NCBI RefSeq assembly: GCF_001368815.1
Contig: NZ_CTEI01000003.1
Coordinates: 62,001-126,000, forward strand
Origin: Paraliobacillus sp. PM-2
GTDB taxonomy: Bacteria > Bacillota > Bacilli > Bacillales > Amphibacillaceae
Reading direction: 5' to 3'
DNA: 64,000 nucleotides
This document shows, piece by piece, positions 42,618 through 51,275 of the stretch. The position numbers and the translations under genes are program-made. Under the pieces are notes generated by a model that was not told where the DNA came from, did no database searches, and was given only the letters and a program-made list of their open reading frames with translations. Within the stretch, counting starts at the first letter, position 1. Each line of letters starts with the position of its first letter.

Positions 42618-43556
42618 TCACTTTACTTGTTGTGCTAGTCCAGTAATATAATCAAAGAACGCTTGAGCAGCTACATCATAAACGACATTTACTTCTCGTC
42701 CACTTTCTGATTCTATTGTTCTTCCTTGACTTGGGACTTGTGTTAGCACTTTACTTTTAACTTTTTTTGTCTTTACTAAGTCCGGTTTACCTATATAAGC
42801 AGTTGTTAGGACATCCCATAGATAATACGTTGAGTTTGTTTCTACATGTACAAGTGGTGGAACAGCCGCATAACATTGACCTAAGAAATCTACACCTTCA
42901 TCTTTTCTTAAAGCTGCCCATTTCCTCCGAACATCTAGTGTTAATGGTACTTGTTGCGTACTCTCTAATGCAATCATTTCTATTCTTATTCCACTTGCCC
43001 ATACACGTTGTACTGCTGCAGGATCCCAGAAAGCATTCCATTCTGCAGTACCATCATGTTCTGGTTCTTGTACATTCCCTACCGCTTGGAAGGTTCCACC
43101 CATCCACACTAATTTTTCAATCTTATCCTCTATTTCTGGCGCTTCATCCAACGCTCTCGCTAAATCCGTTAACGGACCAGTAAACAGGAGGGTAGTCTTT
43201 TCATTTGTCTCTAAAAGTTTCTCTACCATATGATGATGCGCATGCAGTGAACTTAGTGGCGTCTTCATTTCCCCACTTTCATTTAAGATTGGCAAAGCAT
43301 CCACAACAAATGTATGCATTCTCCAATCACTTGGAAAAGGATTTTCTCCACGTGAATTAGATTTTGCCACTTCTACAGGATAATCAGAAAATCGATCAAT
43401 AATTTTTCGACTTGCATCCGTACCAGGCTCTAAATAACCATCCGCTGGAATGACGGATACACCAGTCAGTTCCACTTCTTTCATTTGTGTTAATAAAAAT
43501 AAAGAAACAAGATCATCTACCCCTGCATCATGATTAAAATATACTTTTTCAGTCAT
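42618..43556 (-). CDS. Nucleoside hydrolase, divergent paralogue
   Basis: 312-residue inosine-uridine-type hydrolase. The metal motif reads FNHDAGVDDLVSLFLL: the first Asp of the usual DxDxxxDD is Asn, the other three remain. The later conserved LLFTGPLTDLARAL, WMGGTFQAVGNVQEPEHDGTAEWNAFWDPAA and LWDVLTTAYIGKP segments are present. It is the first gene of the pair and about a quarter identical by eye to the second, so the two likely differ in base preference. No transporter gene is adjacent. Confidence 0.88.
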   Translation of the reverse strand: MTEKVYFNHDAGVDDLVSLFLLTQMKEVELTGVSVIPADGYLEPGTDASRKIIDRFSDYPVEVAKSNSRGENPFPSDWRMHTFVVDALPILNESGEMKTPLSSLHAHHHMVEKLLETNEKTTLLFTGPLTDLARALDEAPEIEDKIEKLVWMGGTFQAVGNVQEPEHDGTAEWNAFWDPAAVQRVWASGIRIEMIALESTQQVPLTLDVRRKWAALRKDEGVDFLGQCYAAVPPLVHVETNSTYYLWDVLTTAYIGKPDLVKTKKVKSKVLTQVPSQGRTIESESGREVNVVYDVAAQAFFDYITGLAQQVK

Positions 43557-43630
43557 ACTTTTTCCCCTTTGTTATCAGATTAACAATAGTTTACTATATA
43601 TAATCGACAAGTTTCGAGCTATTTTGAAAA

Positions 43631-44302
43631 TTATTTTCTTACTAACGCCACTTGTGCTACTTCAACCGTTTTCTGTGTATGTTCTAACGCTCTAGGAAAA
43701 TACTTGGAAACAGCATCTACGTAGTAGATATCACCATAACATGCATCATATGCTTCGGCTTCTTCTCGCACACAGCTATAAATCCCCGTATCTTTTAACT
43801 CTTGATATTTTTTCTTAGAAAATTCAATTGCTAATGCTATAGAATAACCTTCCCCTTTATTATTGGCATAGTTAATAAAACCTAGACCAAAATTATACGA
43901 TTGTAATGCTAATTCAACATCGCCGTTTGCTGCTTCCAATGTATCCATAAAGTAAGAAACACCTTGCTCAATGGACGTTTTCGGTTTATCTATACAACCG
44001 ATTTTACCACACAAACTTTCAGAGGCTTGCATCGGATCATCTCCTCTGCCTCCAGACTCTTGCATCATTAATGCTAAAACAACAGCGGTATACGCTTCCT
44101 TATTTTCTTTTGCAAGTGCTTGTTCGACTAATGGCTGATAAGATAGAACAGCTTCAGTTAGTGGATAAGCATTCGAGGAATCTGTTAGGCGTTCATTAGC
44201 AAGCAGTACAAATAAAAAAAGCACAAAGGTAATCACAAACGTACTACCTATTGCTAGAATAATAGTTTTTATTCCCTTCTTCATTCGTCTTTTTTCTGCC
44301 AT
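43631..44302 (-). CDS. Membrane-anchored lysozyme-like transglycosylase
   Basis: 223-residue protein with an N-terminal membrane anchor (about 12-35) and an extracytoplasmic lysozyme-like domain: VVLALMMQESGGRGDDPMQASESLCG contains the presumed catalytic Glu, and QSYNFGLGFINYA the usual SxNxG-type segment. It resembles the N-terminal domain of CwlT (lysozyme_like, PF13702). It would cleave peptidoglycan glycan strands. ATG 44302 chosen after AAGGTGTGATAG; the upstream in-frame GTG lies inside that site. It stands at the edge of a block with several uncharacterised, possibly sporulation-linked genes. Confidence 0.85.
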   Translation of the reverse strand: MAEKRRMKKGIKTIILAIGSTFVITFVLFLFVLLANERLTDSSNAYPLTEAVLSYQPLVEQALAKENKEAYTAVVLALMMQESGGRGDDPMQASESLCGKIGCIDKPKTSIEQGVSYFMDTLEAANGDVELALQSYNFGLGFINYANNKGEGYSIALAIEFSKKKYQELKDTGIYSCVREEAEAYDACYGDIYYVDAVSKYFPRALEHTQKTVEVAQVALVRK

Positions 44303-44364
44303 ATCTATCACACCTTATTTATCAAAGTTGCACTCATTGTAGCATGTTTTTAAAGACAAAAGAA

Positions 44365-44392
44365 AAAAGGAAGGCAGCTATTCCTTCCTTTT
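44365..44392 (-). terminator. Terminator of 188/89-residue gene pair
   Basis: 10-bp stem AAAAGGAAGG / CCTTCCTTTT with 8-nt loop, followed on the minus strand by TTCTTTTG. It overlaps the last codon of the 89-residue gene. Confidence 0.8.
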
Positions 44393-44660
44393 AATAAAAT
44401 GTTTGATTTAATTCCGTTAGGACACTTTCAAAACTACTTTTCTCTTTTTCCATCAACTGTTCAATTTGATTAACAATCCTTGATTCTCGTTGGTTTGATA
44501 ACGTTAATGGCCCAGTATCTTTAAACCACTTTCTCTTAAGCAATAATAAATACAAAGTGTCTTCTATCGCTTCACGATCCACCTGGTCATTTAGCAACAA
44601 ATCTTCTACTTCTTCTTTTATTGTCCTCCACAACAAATCCTTATTCACTTTCCCCATCAC
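44391..44660 (-). CDS. Hypothetical protein, 89 residues
   Basis: Highly charged, mostly helical small protein without membrane segments or a recognised domain. It starts 6 bp after the stop of the 188-residue gene and ends in a terminator, so it is the second gene of a two-gene operon. Function unknown; its setting next to likely spore-related genes is the only clue. Confidence 0.65.
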   Translation of the reverse strand: MMGKVNKDLLWRTIKEEVEDLLLNDQVDREAIEDTLYLLLLKRKWFKDTGPLTLSNQRESRIVNQIEQLMEKEKSSFESVLTELNQTFY

Positions 44661-44666
44661 TCCTTT

Positions 44667-45233
44667 TTAGTCTAACTGTAGACTAATTTTATTATTCACC
44701 TGTATACCATCTTTCAGTTCTTCCGTATAGATAAACCCTTCTACAGAGCAATAAAAAGGGCTATCATTTTTCCAGGTTATTGTGAAATCAGAAAATGCCA
44801 CCGTTGAAAAAGGTTGTATCGGTTGTTCGCCGATCCACTGAAACCAATACGTATGCTTATCTACTTTGTCCATCTGCCGCTTCCAGTTAGCAAGCATCGA
44901 TTGGGTGCCTTGGTTTGTTTCTGTCACATATTTCCCCGAAAACTGATATTCATTTTCTGCTTTAATTACAAGGCCAACAGATAATTGGTTAACCGGTTTA
45001 CTCGTATGATTATGTATGGTTAAACTCCCAATAATAAGATTATCTTGACCCTCTAAATCTGTCATATTACAACTGTGAGAAAAATAAGCTAACAATTGCC
45101 CTTCTGTTTCCACTAATTCTTCCTCCATCGTCCGATTATTATCCATAATTCGCTTTACCTTTGAAATAAACGCTTCCCTTTGTAGATCTAATTCTTGTAA
45201 TTTCTCCTCTATTTTAAATGACACTTTATTCAT
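44667..45233 (-). CDS. Hypothetical protein, 188 residues
   Basis: The N-terminal 55 residues form a probable coiled coil (EEKLQELDLQREAFISKVKRIMDNNRTMEEELVETE). The rest, about 60-185, looks like an all-beta domain with conserved-looking IIGSLTIHNHTSKPVNQLSVGL and FTITWKNDSPFYCSVEGFIYTEE strands. No family recognised. The start follows GGAGG. It is co-transcribed with the 89-residue gene. Confidence 0.65.
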   Translation of the reverse strand: MNKVSFKIEEKLQELDLQREAFISKVKRIMDNNRTMEEELVETEGQLLAYFSHSCNMTDLEGQDNLIIGSLTIHNHTSKPVNQLSVGLVIKAENEYQFSGKYVTETNQGTQSMLANWKRQMDKVDKHTYWFQWIGEQPIQPFSTVAFSDFTITWKNDSPFYCSVEGFIYTEELKDGIQVNNKISLQLD

Positions 45234-45302
45234 TCAACCGCCTCCTTTGTATCAATTTATGTTAGATAAAATAAAATATTAATTATTATATAAAAGAAAA
45301 AA

Positions 45303-45328
45303 AGACTATCTCAAAAATGAAATAGTCT
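45303..45328 (-). terminator. Terminator of the Cys-rich protein gene
   Basis: AGACTAT / ATAGTCT stem extended by weaker pairs (45303-45312, 45319-45328), followed on the minus strand by TTTTTTTC. Confidence 0.75.
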
Positions 45329-45337
45329 GTTCATTCA

Positions 45338-46030
45338 CTAATCGTTTGAATCAGAACAACCGCTATTTGTTCCCGGAAAGACGACTGGACATTGTGGTGG
45401 AATTACTGGGTTTGGACATACTTCTGCAAGAATGTTGTCTCTTGGTTGACAGAAATCTGCTACTAATTCAAGTGTTACGTCCGCTACAGTTTGCACACTT
45501 TGACAAATACCTAGAGATAAATCCACACTTTCTAATGCATATGATGACGTACATTTTACATTAGCGCTACAATCTACATCAGAAATTCGAACAACTAATC
45601 TTGTTCCTTCTGGAGCACAAAGATATGGCGCTTCGGGAATTGTTAGTTCAATTGGATCAGACTTTTCTACAAATTTATAACCTCCATCCAAACCACGGAA
45701 TACAATAACTACGTAGATGGTTTTGTCAAAGCTAACTCGTTGAAGTTTTACTTTATTACCATCAATTACAAATTTACGATCTTGTCTATCCCCTGTTTCT
45801 TCTACTTCAATCTCAGCATTCTCTGGTAATGGATTCCCATATGAATCTGTTAGAAAACATCTAGCAGATAAATTAGTAATTGAAGAAGCACATGGATTAA
45901 TCGTAACTCCAGTTATATCTGATCCTGGTATGTTTTGGTTTACAGTTGTTTGAAGAACTACCCAATCATACACTTTTTCTGTATTAAAACAAACAAGCTC
46001 TTGTCCTCCGTTTGATGATTGACCCTGCAT
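45338..46030 (-). CDS. Cys-rich hypothetical protein, possible spore surface component
   Basis: 230 residues, no signal peptide or membrane segment, twelve or so Cys residues, several in pairs toward the C terminus (SDVDCSANVKCTSS, VCPNPVIPPQCPVV, GCSDSND tail). The start LVCFNTEKVYDWVVLQTTV has a KVYDWV motif that I associate with uncharacterised proteins of spore-forming Firmicutes, without being able to name a family. Cys-richness and lack of export signal fit a spore coat or exosporium protein assembled in the mother cell; this is inference. Monocistronic, divergent from the coiled-coil gene. Confidence 0.65.
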   Translation of the reverse strand: MQGQSSNGGQELVCFNTEKVYDWVVLQTTVNQNIPGSDITGVTINPCASSITNLSARCFLTDSYGNPLPENAEIEVEETGDRQDRKFVIDGNKVKLQRVSFDKTIYVVIVFRGLDGGYKFVEKSDPIELTIPEAPYLCAPEGTRLVVRISDVDCSANVKCTSSYALESVDLSLGICQSVQTVADVTLELVADFCQPRDNILAEVCPNPVIPPQCPVVFPGTNSGCSDSND

Positions 46031-46239
46031 CTTATCTAACTCTCCTTCACAAATTATTTTGCTTTCGATAATACAGTATGTATATAACTTATAAATGCTT
46101 TGTACAGTAGTCTATTTTCTGCTTAATAAATTAAAAAAGGGTTTTTAACACAAATCTAATTTCATTTTGTATATGAAGCACACACGTAATTACGCATCAT
46201 ATAATTACATTAGTATAGTAATGTTGGAGCTGACTATCT

Positions 46240-47133
46240 ATGAGATATGAACAAGAGGAAATTCAATATTTATTATTACAACAAAAGCGCTATAAAAAAC
46301 TAATTAAAAGCTATCAACGAAATGACGTAAGTAAAGAATACACGATATTAAAGCAAAAAAATGAAAAATTAGTTTCTCAAATAAGTGATTTAAAAAAAGA
46401 AATTATTGCATTAGAAGAAAAGATGAAAAATCAAAAAAAAGAAAACGAACATTTACTTAAACAAAATAAACAATTACAACAGAAGCTAGAAGAAACGAAA
46501 GCGTCTGACGTGGTGAAAGAAACAACAGATTTCTTACAATCATTAGTTGCTGATGAAATTTCTGTTCATTTTCTAGCAATTTATCACCTATACCATCACT
46601 GGATTTCATTAAATCAACAAACGACTAAGGAGGTGTATAAGATGATTGAGTCTAATCCAAATCATTCAGATGATATGATTAACAAAAATAATGCTTTTCC
46701 CTTATTAAGTAAGCCGGCAGACAACGAAGGAAGTAGCAATAAACCTTCACAACCAAAACCCTTCCATTTTAAGGACCTACAATCCTATAAAAAGGCCTAT
46801 ATACTCCCTGAAAAGAAAAAGACCATTACAAATCACGAGCATTTGCTTCCACAATCTAAAATGAAAAATATAAAAGAAAGGAAAGAAGATCAACTAAATA
46901 AAAGCAATCATTTAGATCTTTCTAACAAAGAAGTGCAGTTAGATCACTTAGAAGAGAGTAACAAACCAACTATAGAATCGGTAAACGAACCTTCAGAAGA
47001 AAGGATAGAATCAGCAGAAAAAAATAATACATTATATACATCACATGAAGCGGATATACAAGTTGATAATACAAAAACTGTAGAAGATAAAAAATCTGCG
47101 TTTCGACGCTTTCTTGATCGATTAATGAACTAG
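46240..47133 (+). CDS. Coiled-coil hypothetical protein
   Basis: 297 residues. Residues about 25-90 are a strong Lys/Glu/Gln-rich coiled coil; 95-130 a hydrophobic helical segment (QSLVADEISVHFLAIYHLYHHWISL); residues 135-280 are polar, low-complexity and probably disordered; the C terminus AFRRFLDRLMN is a basic amphipathic helix. No family recognised. The composition resembles spore coat morphogenetic proteins, which would fit the neighbouring YjcA-type gene, but this is only a suggestion. Confidence 0.65.
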   Translation: MRYEQEEIQYLLLQQKRYKKLIKSYQRNDVSKEYTILKQKNEKLVSQISDLKKEIIALEEKMKNQKKENEHLLKQNKQLQQKLEETKASDVVKETTDFLQSLVADEISVHFLAIYHLYHHWISLNQQTTKEVYKMIESNPNHSDDMINKNNAFPLLSKPADNEGSSNKPSQPKPFHFKDLQSYKKAYILPEKKKTITNHEHLLPQSKMKNIKERKEDQLNKSNHLDLSNKEVQLDHLEESNKPTIESVNEPSEERIESAEKNNTLYTSHEADIQVDNTKTVEDKKSAFRRFLDRLMN

Positions 47134-47188
47134 TTACAATATATAAAGTAGCGAAGCAATGATTCACTTCTTTAATACAAATAAAAAT

Positions 47189-47219
47189 ATCAAGATCTAT
47201 ATTTTTTATAGGTCTTGAT
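47189..47219 (+). terminator. Hairpin after the coiled-coil gene
   Basis: 13-bp stem ATCAAGATCTATA / TATAGGTCTTGAT with one A-G opposition and a T-rich loop. It lacks a clear T-run after it. Confidence 0.5.
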
Positions 47220-47334
47220 ACAATCATCCAAACCATTTATTACATAAAATAAATGAAAACTTAAGAGAGCACAAATTAATCTCCATAAGTTTTCTATATA
47301 ATCACTAAAAATTTCGTAAAGGGGGGTCAATCAA

Positions 47335-47499
47335 TTGACTCAACGTAGAGTTATAGCAGCTAAAGCCGTGCGACGCTCAGGTGGTTGTGGTTGCAGTAAA
47401 AGAAGAATGAAAAGAAAGAAAAAAAACTTAACTATTACGGAGAACTCAAATTCGGATAATAACTCAGCTACACATGTAACCGAAATCAAAGAAGAGTAG
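47335..47499 (+). CDS. Small basic Cys-containing protein, 54 residues
   Basis: TTG start nine bases after AAGGGGGG. The protein reads MTQRRVIAAKAVRRSGGCGC, then SKRRMKRKKKNLT, then a Ser/Asn-rich acidic tail. The first half is strongly basic (net charge well above +10) with a GGCGC centre. It is too short for standard ORF cut-offs. Small basic Cys/Gly proteins are common in spore coats, but no family is recognised. It ends 100 bp before a convergent YjcA-type gene and shares a bidirectional terminator with it. Confidence 0.6.
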   Translation: MTQRRVIAAKAVRRSGGCGCSKRRMKRKKKNLTITENSNSDNNSATHVTEIKEE

Positions 47500-47555
47500 C
47501 TATGTCCGATTATATTTTAGATTTAAAATTATGGTTATCTAAGATGTAAAAGAGA

Positions 47556-47593
47556 AAGCGACTACACCTAGTAAATCAGGTGATCAGTCGCTT
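47556..47593. terminator. Bidirectional terminator
   Basis: Outer stem AAGCGACT / AGTCGCTT and inner stem CACCT / AGGTG, between the 54-residue ORF (+) and the DUF1360 gene (-). CTTT follows on the plus strand and TCTCTTTT on the minus strand. Confidence 0.75.
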
Positions 47594-47595
47594 CT

Positions 47596-47937
47596 TTACT
47601 TACTTAGAAAAACTTCTATGATACCAGCCAAAGCTGCAATTGCTAATACAACAATGATCGGTGTGAAAATCATTGGAGCTAATGTATATCCGGTGTATAA
47701 GCCAATAGTTGACCACATCCCTACACACCAATGACATGCAAGCATTTCGCCAATTATATAGCGAATACCTTTGCCTTTTCCACTTATAATAACTTCTACG
47801 GTTCCATCCTCTAAGAAATGTTCTTCTTCCACTTGAAAGTACTGACGTAGTTTAATCGATACAAGGTCGAAAGCAAATAGACGCATACATCTAAAAGCAG
47901 CTAAACCTAATAATGTAAATTCAAACACACTTAACAA
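47596..47937 (-). CDS. DUF1360 protein (YjcA-like sporulation protein)
   Basis: 113 residues with membrane segments at both ends (about 4-22 and 80-108) and the conserved LGLAAFRCMRLFAFD start and GEMLACHWCVGMWSTIGLY core of DUF1360. B. subtilis YjcA, of this family, lies next to the cotVWXYZ spore coat cluster and is expressed in the mother cell. This supports a sporulation setting for the unrecognised neighbours. Confidence 0.83.
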   Translation of the reverse strand: MLSVFEFTLLGLAAFRCMRLFAFDLVSIKLRQYFQVEEEHFLEDGTVEVIISGKGKGIRYIIGEMLACHWCVGMWSTIGLYTGYTLAPMIFTPIIVVLAIAALAGIIEVFLSK

Positions 47938-48048
47938 AACACCCTCACCTCTTCTCTATTCAGATGATTTATTGTATTCCTGTACTGAATAAGGTGATTA
48001 AGGCAACTATCACATGTAACACATTATTTCTAATTAAGCATCATATTC

Positions 48049-48822
48049 TCACTTCTTTCTTATATAAGGCCTATTGTCCTCCCATGATAAGACAACAGGT
48101 ATATTAAAAAAATGGGTTAGACTTTGTTCTGTAATAGTTGATTTCGTATCTCCTTGTGTAAATACTTCTCCTTCCTTTAATAGCAACGTATGTTGAAAGC
48201 AAGGTAAAATCTCTTCTACATGATGTGTTACATAGATAATGGAAGGACTATCTGTTCTTTTCGCTAATTGTTCAATCGTCTCTAATAATTGTTCTCTCGC
48301 CAAAAAATCCAATCCTATGGTTGGTTCATCTAATATTAGTAGTCTTGGATCACCCATTAGTGCACGAGCAATCATTACACGCTGCTTCTCCCCTTGGGAT
48401 AATGTATAAAAACTCCTATTTGCATACTGATAACAACCTAGATTTTTTAATAACTTTTGTGCCTTTAACCGCATGTAATCTGTTGGTTCCTCATACAGTC
48501 CAATCGAGGCAAAAGCTCCACTTAACACAATCTGATAAGCACTATCTGACTCATAAAATCTAGCTTGAATCTTAGAAGATACGACACCAATCTGTTGTCT
48601 AAGCTCATCCCCTAATGGATCTTTACCAAATCGTTTACCTAACACAGATACAGATCCTTCTGTAGGGAAATAATATGCACATAGCATATGTAATAATGCT
48701 GTTTTCCCAGCACCGTTTAACCCTAATAGGGTCCAATGCTCTCCTTTTTTCATATTCCAATTTATATCTTTTAATATCCATTTACCATTACGGAGTAAAC
48801 CAACATTCTCTAAATGTAACAT
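48049..48822 (-). CDS. ABC transporter ATP-binding protein, YlmA-like
   Basis: 257 residues. Walker A LGLNGAGKTALLHML, Q-loop GVVSSKIQARFYESDSAYQIVLSGAFASIGLY, degenerate signature LSQGEKQRVMIARALMGDPRLLILDEPTIGLD, switch VTHHVEEI. The order and the SGAFASIGLY insertion match YlmA/ModF-like ATPases with no linked permease. ATG 48822 is used because GGGAGG lies ten bases upstream. Transport or regulatory role not known. Confidence 0.88.
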   Translation of the reverse strand: MLHLENVGLLRNGKWILKDINWNMKKGEHWTLLGLNGAGKTALLHMLCAYYFPTEGSVSVLGKRFGKDPLGDELRQQIGVVSSKIQARFYESDSAYQIVLSGAFASIGLYEEPTDYMRLKAQKLLKNLGCYQYANRSFYTLSQGEKQRVMIARALMGDPRLLILDEPTIGLDFLAREQLLETIEQLAKRTDSPSIIYVTHHVEEILPCFQHTLLLKEGEVFTQGDTKSTITEQSLTHFFNIPVVLSWEDNRPYIRKK

Positions 48823-48946
48823 AACATATTCGCCTCCCACCTTTATTATCGCGTAATCATCTGCACATTTCGAGCCCCATTTATTTTTTCATTTTTGTAT
48901 ATTTTATCACCTTAACCACAAAATAAGTTCAGAAAGGATGATAATA

Positions 48947-49087
48947 ATGACTAACAAAGACAACGATAAAATAGAAAAAGCTGAGGATGTTTCATTTTCT
49001 CAATCAGTTGCAGATATCGAAGACAAGGAAGCACTGGAGCGAATGAAACAAGCAGATGAAAGAGTTGCCAGAAGACATAAAAAGTAA
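48947..49087 (+). CDS. YfhD family small protein
   Basis: 46 residues: an acidic/basic helical peptide with the core DVSFSQSVADIEDKEALERM followed by KQADERVARRHKK, matching the YfhD pattern (V-x-F-S...D-x-E-A-x-x-R-x-x-x-A-D). ATG preceded by AGAAAGGATG. The family is found in spore-forming bacilli and has no known function. It is followed at once by a terminator. Confidence 0.75.
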   Translation: MTNKDNDKIEKAEDVSFSQSVADIEDKEALERMKQADERVARRHKK

Positions 49088-49102
49088 AAATAAAGTAAAA
49101 GT

Positions 49103-49134
49103 ACCTACATGTTCTAATCATGTAGGTTTTTTTT
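49103..49134 (+). terminator. Terminator of yfhD-like gene
   Basis: Perfect 9-bp stem ACCTACATG / CATGTAGGT with 7-nt loop followed by eight T residues. Confidence 0.9.
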
Positions 49135-49286
49135 GACAAAATAAATCGAATTGTAAGAATACTTAACAATATGCTAGCATTTTTAAAGCTACGCTACTCT
49201 CATTCATCTAATCACGATTTTTCCAACCTTAAAGCAATTAATCATCTTTAACCTTATTTGCGAGTCCAGTCATTTCCCTATAATAT
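49133..49286 (+). promoter_or_regulatory. Candidate ectA promoters
   Basis: Two candidates precede ectABC: TTGACA (49133-49138) with AGAATA 17 bp downstream, and TTGCGA (49258-49263) with TATAAT at 49279-49284 (15-bp spacer) or TAATAT at 49281-49286 (17-bp). Multiple promoters are common for osmoregulated ect operons, but neither is confirmed. Confidence 0.4.
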
Positions 49287-49348
49287 AATAAATGGAAACA
49301 TTCTGACTTAATTATTATTTTACCAACTTACCAAGAAAGGAGCATATT

Positions 49349-49864
49349 ATCATCAACAATCAAAGCGCAACTGCTTCATCAGATGCTGTTCATTTAGAAA
49401 AACCAACAGTAAAAGATGGTGCAGCAATGTGGGAATTAGTTAACCACTCAACATTAGATCAAAATTCTGCTTATAAATATATATTGATGTGTGAGTATTT
49501 TGCGGAAACCTGTGTTATTGCAAAATTAGATCAAGAATTAGTAGGATTTGTTACTGCATTTATCGCCCCCGAACGTCCGGATGCAGTTTTCGTTTGGCAA
49601 GTAGGTGTTGATTCATCACAAAGGGGAAAAGGAATTGCATCTAAACTTTTGAATGAACTCTTACAACGCGAAGCATGTAAAAACGTTCGTTTTGTAGAAG
49701 CGACCATTACGCCATCGAATAAAGCGTCACAAGCGTTGTTCCATAAATTAGCTCGTCAGCATAACACCACATGCGAAGAAAGCGAGTTTTTCACCAAAGA
49801 TTTATTCCCAGATGATTCACATGAAGAAGAATGTAAGTTTCGAGTTGGACCATTTAAATTGTAA
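49349..49864 (+). CDS. ectA: L-2,4-diaminobutyrate N-acetyltransferase, non-canonical start
   Basis: First reaction specific to ectoine synthesis after EctB: acetylation of 2,4-diaminobutyrate. GNAT motif [26 protein letters not shown]-terminal [19 protein letters not shown] and FRVGPFKL are EctA-specific. Homology continues upstream of the first ATG (49427) through [16 protein letters not shown], so that ATG would delete the first strand and helix. In this frame only ATT 49346, ATC 49349 and ATC 49352 follow the Shine-Dalgarno AGGAG (49338-49342); I take ATC 49349 (spacing 6), giving about 171 residues, the normal EctA length. A point error in the assembly is an alternative. Confidence 0.85.
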   Translation: MINNQSATASSDAVHLEKPTVKDGAAMWELVNHSTLDQNSAYKYILMCEYFAETCVIAKLDQELVGFVTAFIAPERPDAVFVWQVGVDSSQRGKGIASKLLNELLQREACKNVRFVEATITPSNKASQALFHKLARQHNTTCEESEFFTKDLFPDDSHEEECKFRVGPFKL

Positions 49865-49944
49865 TAAATGTGTTATCGAACACTATGAAGGGTATAGCAT
49901 ACTATACTATATTTTGTATGCGAAAAAATAAAGGAGGAAAATCT

Positions 49945-51216
49945 GTGAACGAAGATATAAAAGTTTTTGAAAATTTAGAATCCGAGGTTCGTAGTTACGT
50001 ACGTAGTTTCCCTACTGTTTTCACTCAAACAAAAGGATATAAGATGTGGGATAAGGCTGGAAATGAATACATTGACTTTTTTTCTGGTGCAGGTGCATTA
50101 AACTATGGACACAATAATGACCATATGAAGCAAAAATTAATTGATTATATAACTAATGACGGAATTACACATTCACTTGACATGGCTTCCACTGCTAAAG
50201 CTGACTTTTTAGAAAAATTTCAAGATGTAATCTTAAAGCCACGTGAATTAGATTATAAAATTATGTTCCCTGGACCAACAGGAACAAATACTGTAGAAAG
50301 TGCATTAAAACTTGCTCGTAAAGTCACTGGCCGTACAGATGTGATTAGCTTTACCAACGGTTTCCATGGTATGACAATTGGTTCACTATCTGTTACAGGT
50401 AATTCCATGAAGCGTAAAGGTGCAGGTATACCATTACAGAACGTTGTGACAATGCCTTATGATAACTATGTAGATGATCAAGATTCCCTCGATTATCTAG
50501 AGCGTTTCTTAGAAGATAGTGGTAGTGGGGTAGCTATTCCTGCTGCAATGATTTTAGAAACGGTTCAAGGGGAAGGTGGAATTAACGCCGCAAGCTTTGA
50601 ATGGTTAAAGAAAATTGAACGCGTATGTAAACGTTGGGGAATTCTGTTAATCGTAGATGATGTCCAAGCTGGTGTTGGTCGTACAGGAACTTTCTTTAGC
50701 TTCGAACCAGCCGGAATAAAACCAGATATTGTTTGTATGTCTAAATCATTAAGTGGCTATGGCTTACCATTTGCTGTTACACTTATTCGCCCAGACATTG
50801 ATATATTTGCTCCTGGGGAACACAATGGTACATTCCGTGGAAATAATCATGCATTTGTTACTGCAACGGCTGCTCTTGATTATTGGAAAGATGATCAATT
50901 AGAAAATAATGTGAGAGAAAAATCGCAAAGAATTCTAGATTTCTTAGAAAAAATGGTAGAAAAGTATCCTGAAATGGAAGGTGAGGTTCGTGGCCGCGGA
51001 TTTATGGTTGGTGTTGCAACAGGGGTAGACGGCTTATCCAATAAAATTGCAGCAAAAGCATTTAAACATGGCTTAATCATGGAAACATCCGGACCAAGCG
51101 ATGAGGTATTCAAACTATTCCCACCTTTAAACATTGATGATCAAGGATTAGATAAGGGGCTAGCAATTATTGAAGCAAGCATTAAAGATGCAATTAAAGA
51201 ACCAATAACAAACTAA
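49945..51216 (+). CDS. ectB: Diaminobutyrate--2-oxoglutarate aminotransferase
   Basis: 423-residue class III PLP aminotransferase converting aspartate semialdehyde to 2,4-diaminobutyrate. Landmarks: [89 protein letters not shown], and the PLP Lys in [14 protein letters not shown]. The frame opens 25 codons earlier, but GTG 49945 has AAAGGAGG seven bases upstream and the usual family start [17 protein letters not shown]. Second gene of ectABC. Confidence 0.96.
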   Translation: MNEDIKVFENLESEVRSYVRSFPTVFTQTKGYKMWDKAGNEYIDFFSGAGALNYGHNNDHMKQKLIDYITNDGITHSLDMASTAKADFLEKFQDVILKPRELDYKIMFPGPTGTNTVESALKLARKVTGRTDVISFTNGFHGMTIGSLSVTGNSMKRKGAGIPLQNVVTMPYDNYVDDQDSLDYLERFLEDSGSGVAIPAAMILETVQGEGGINAASFEWLKKIERVCKRWGILLIVDDVQAGVGRTGTFFSFEPAGIKPDIVCMSKSLSGYGLPFAVTLIRPDIDIFAPGEHNGTFRGNNHAFVTATAALDYWKDDQLENNVREKSQRILDFLEKMVEKYPEMEGEVRGRGFMVGVATGVDGLSNKIAAKAFKHGLIMETSGPSDEVFKLFPPLNIDDQGLDKGLAIIEASIKDAIKEPITN

Positions 51217-51275
51217 TTAGCAAAAACCATTGGAATTTATAAGTGAACGTAGATAACAATACAGGAGGAACAAAC

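Noticed and set aside
42767-43183. 138-residue ORF antisense to a nucleoside hydrolase
   Set aside because: Leu/His-rich shadow frame; no ribosome binding site.
49427-49864. ectA starting at ATG 49427
   Set aside because: It would remove the conserved N-terminal EctA segment and has no Shine-Dalgarno at the proper distance; the AGGAG lies about 85 bp upstream.
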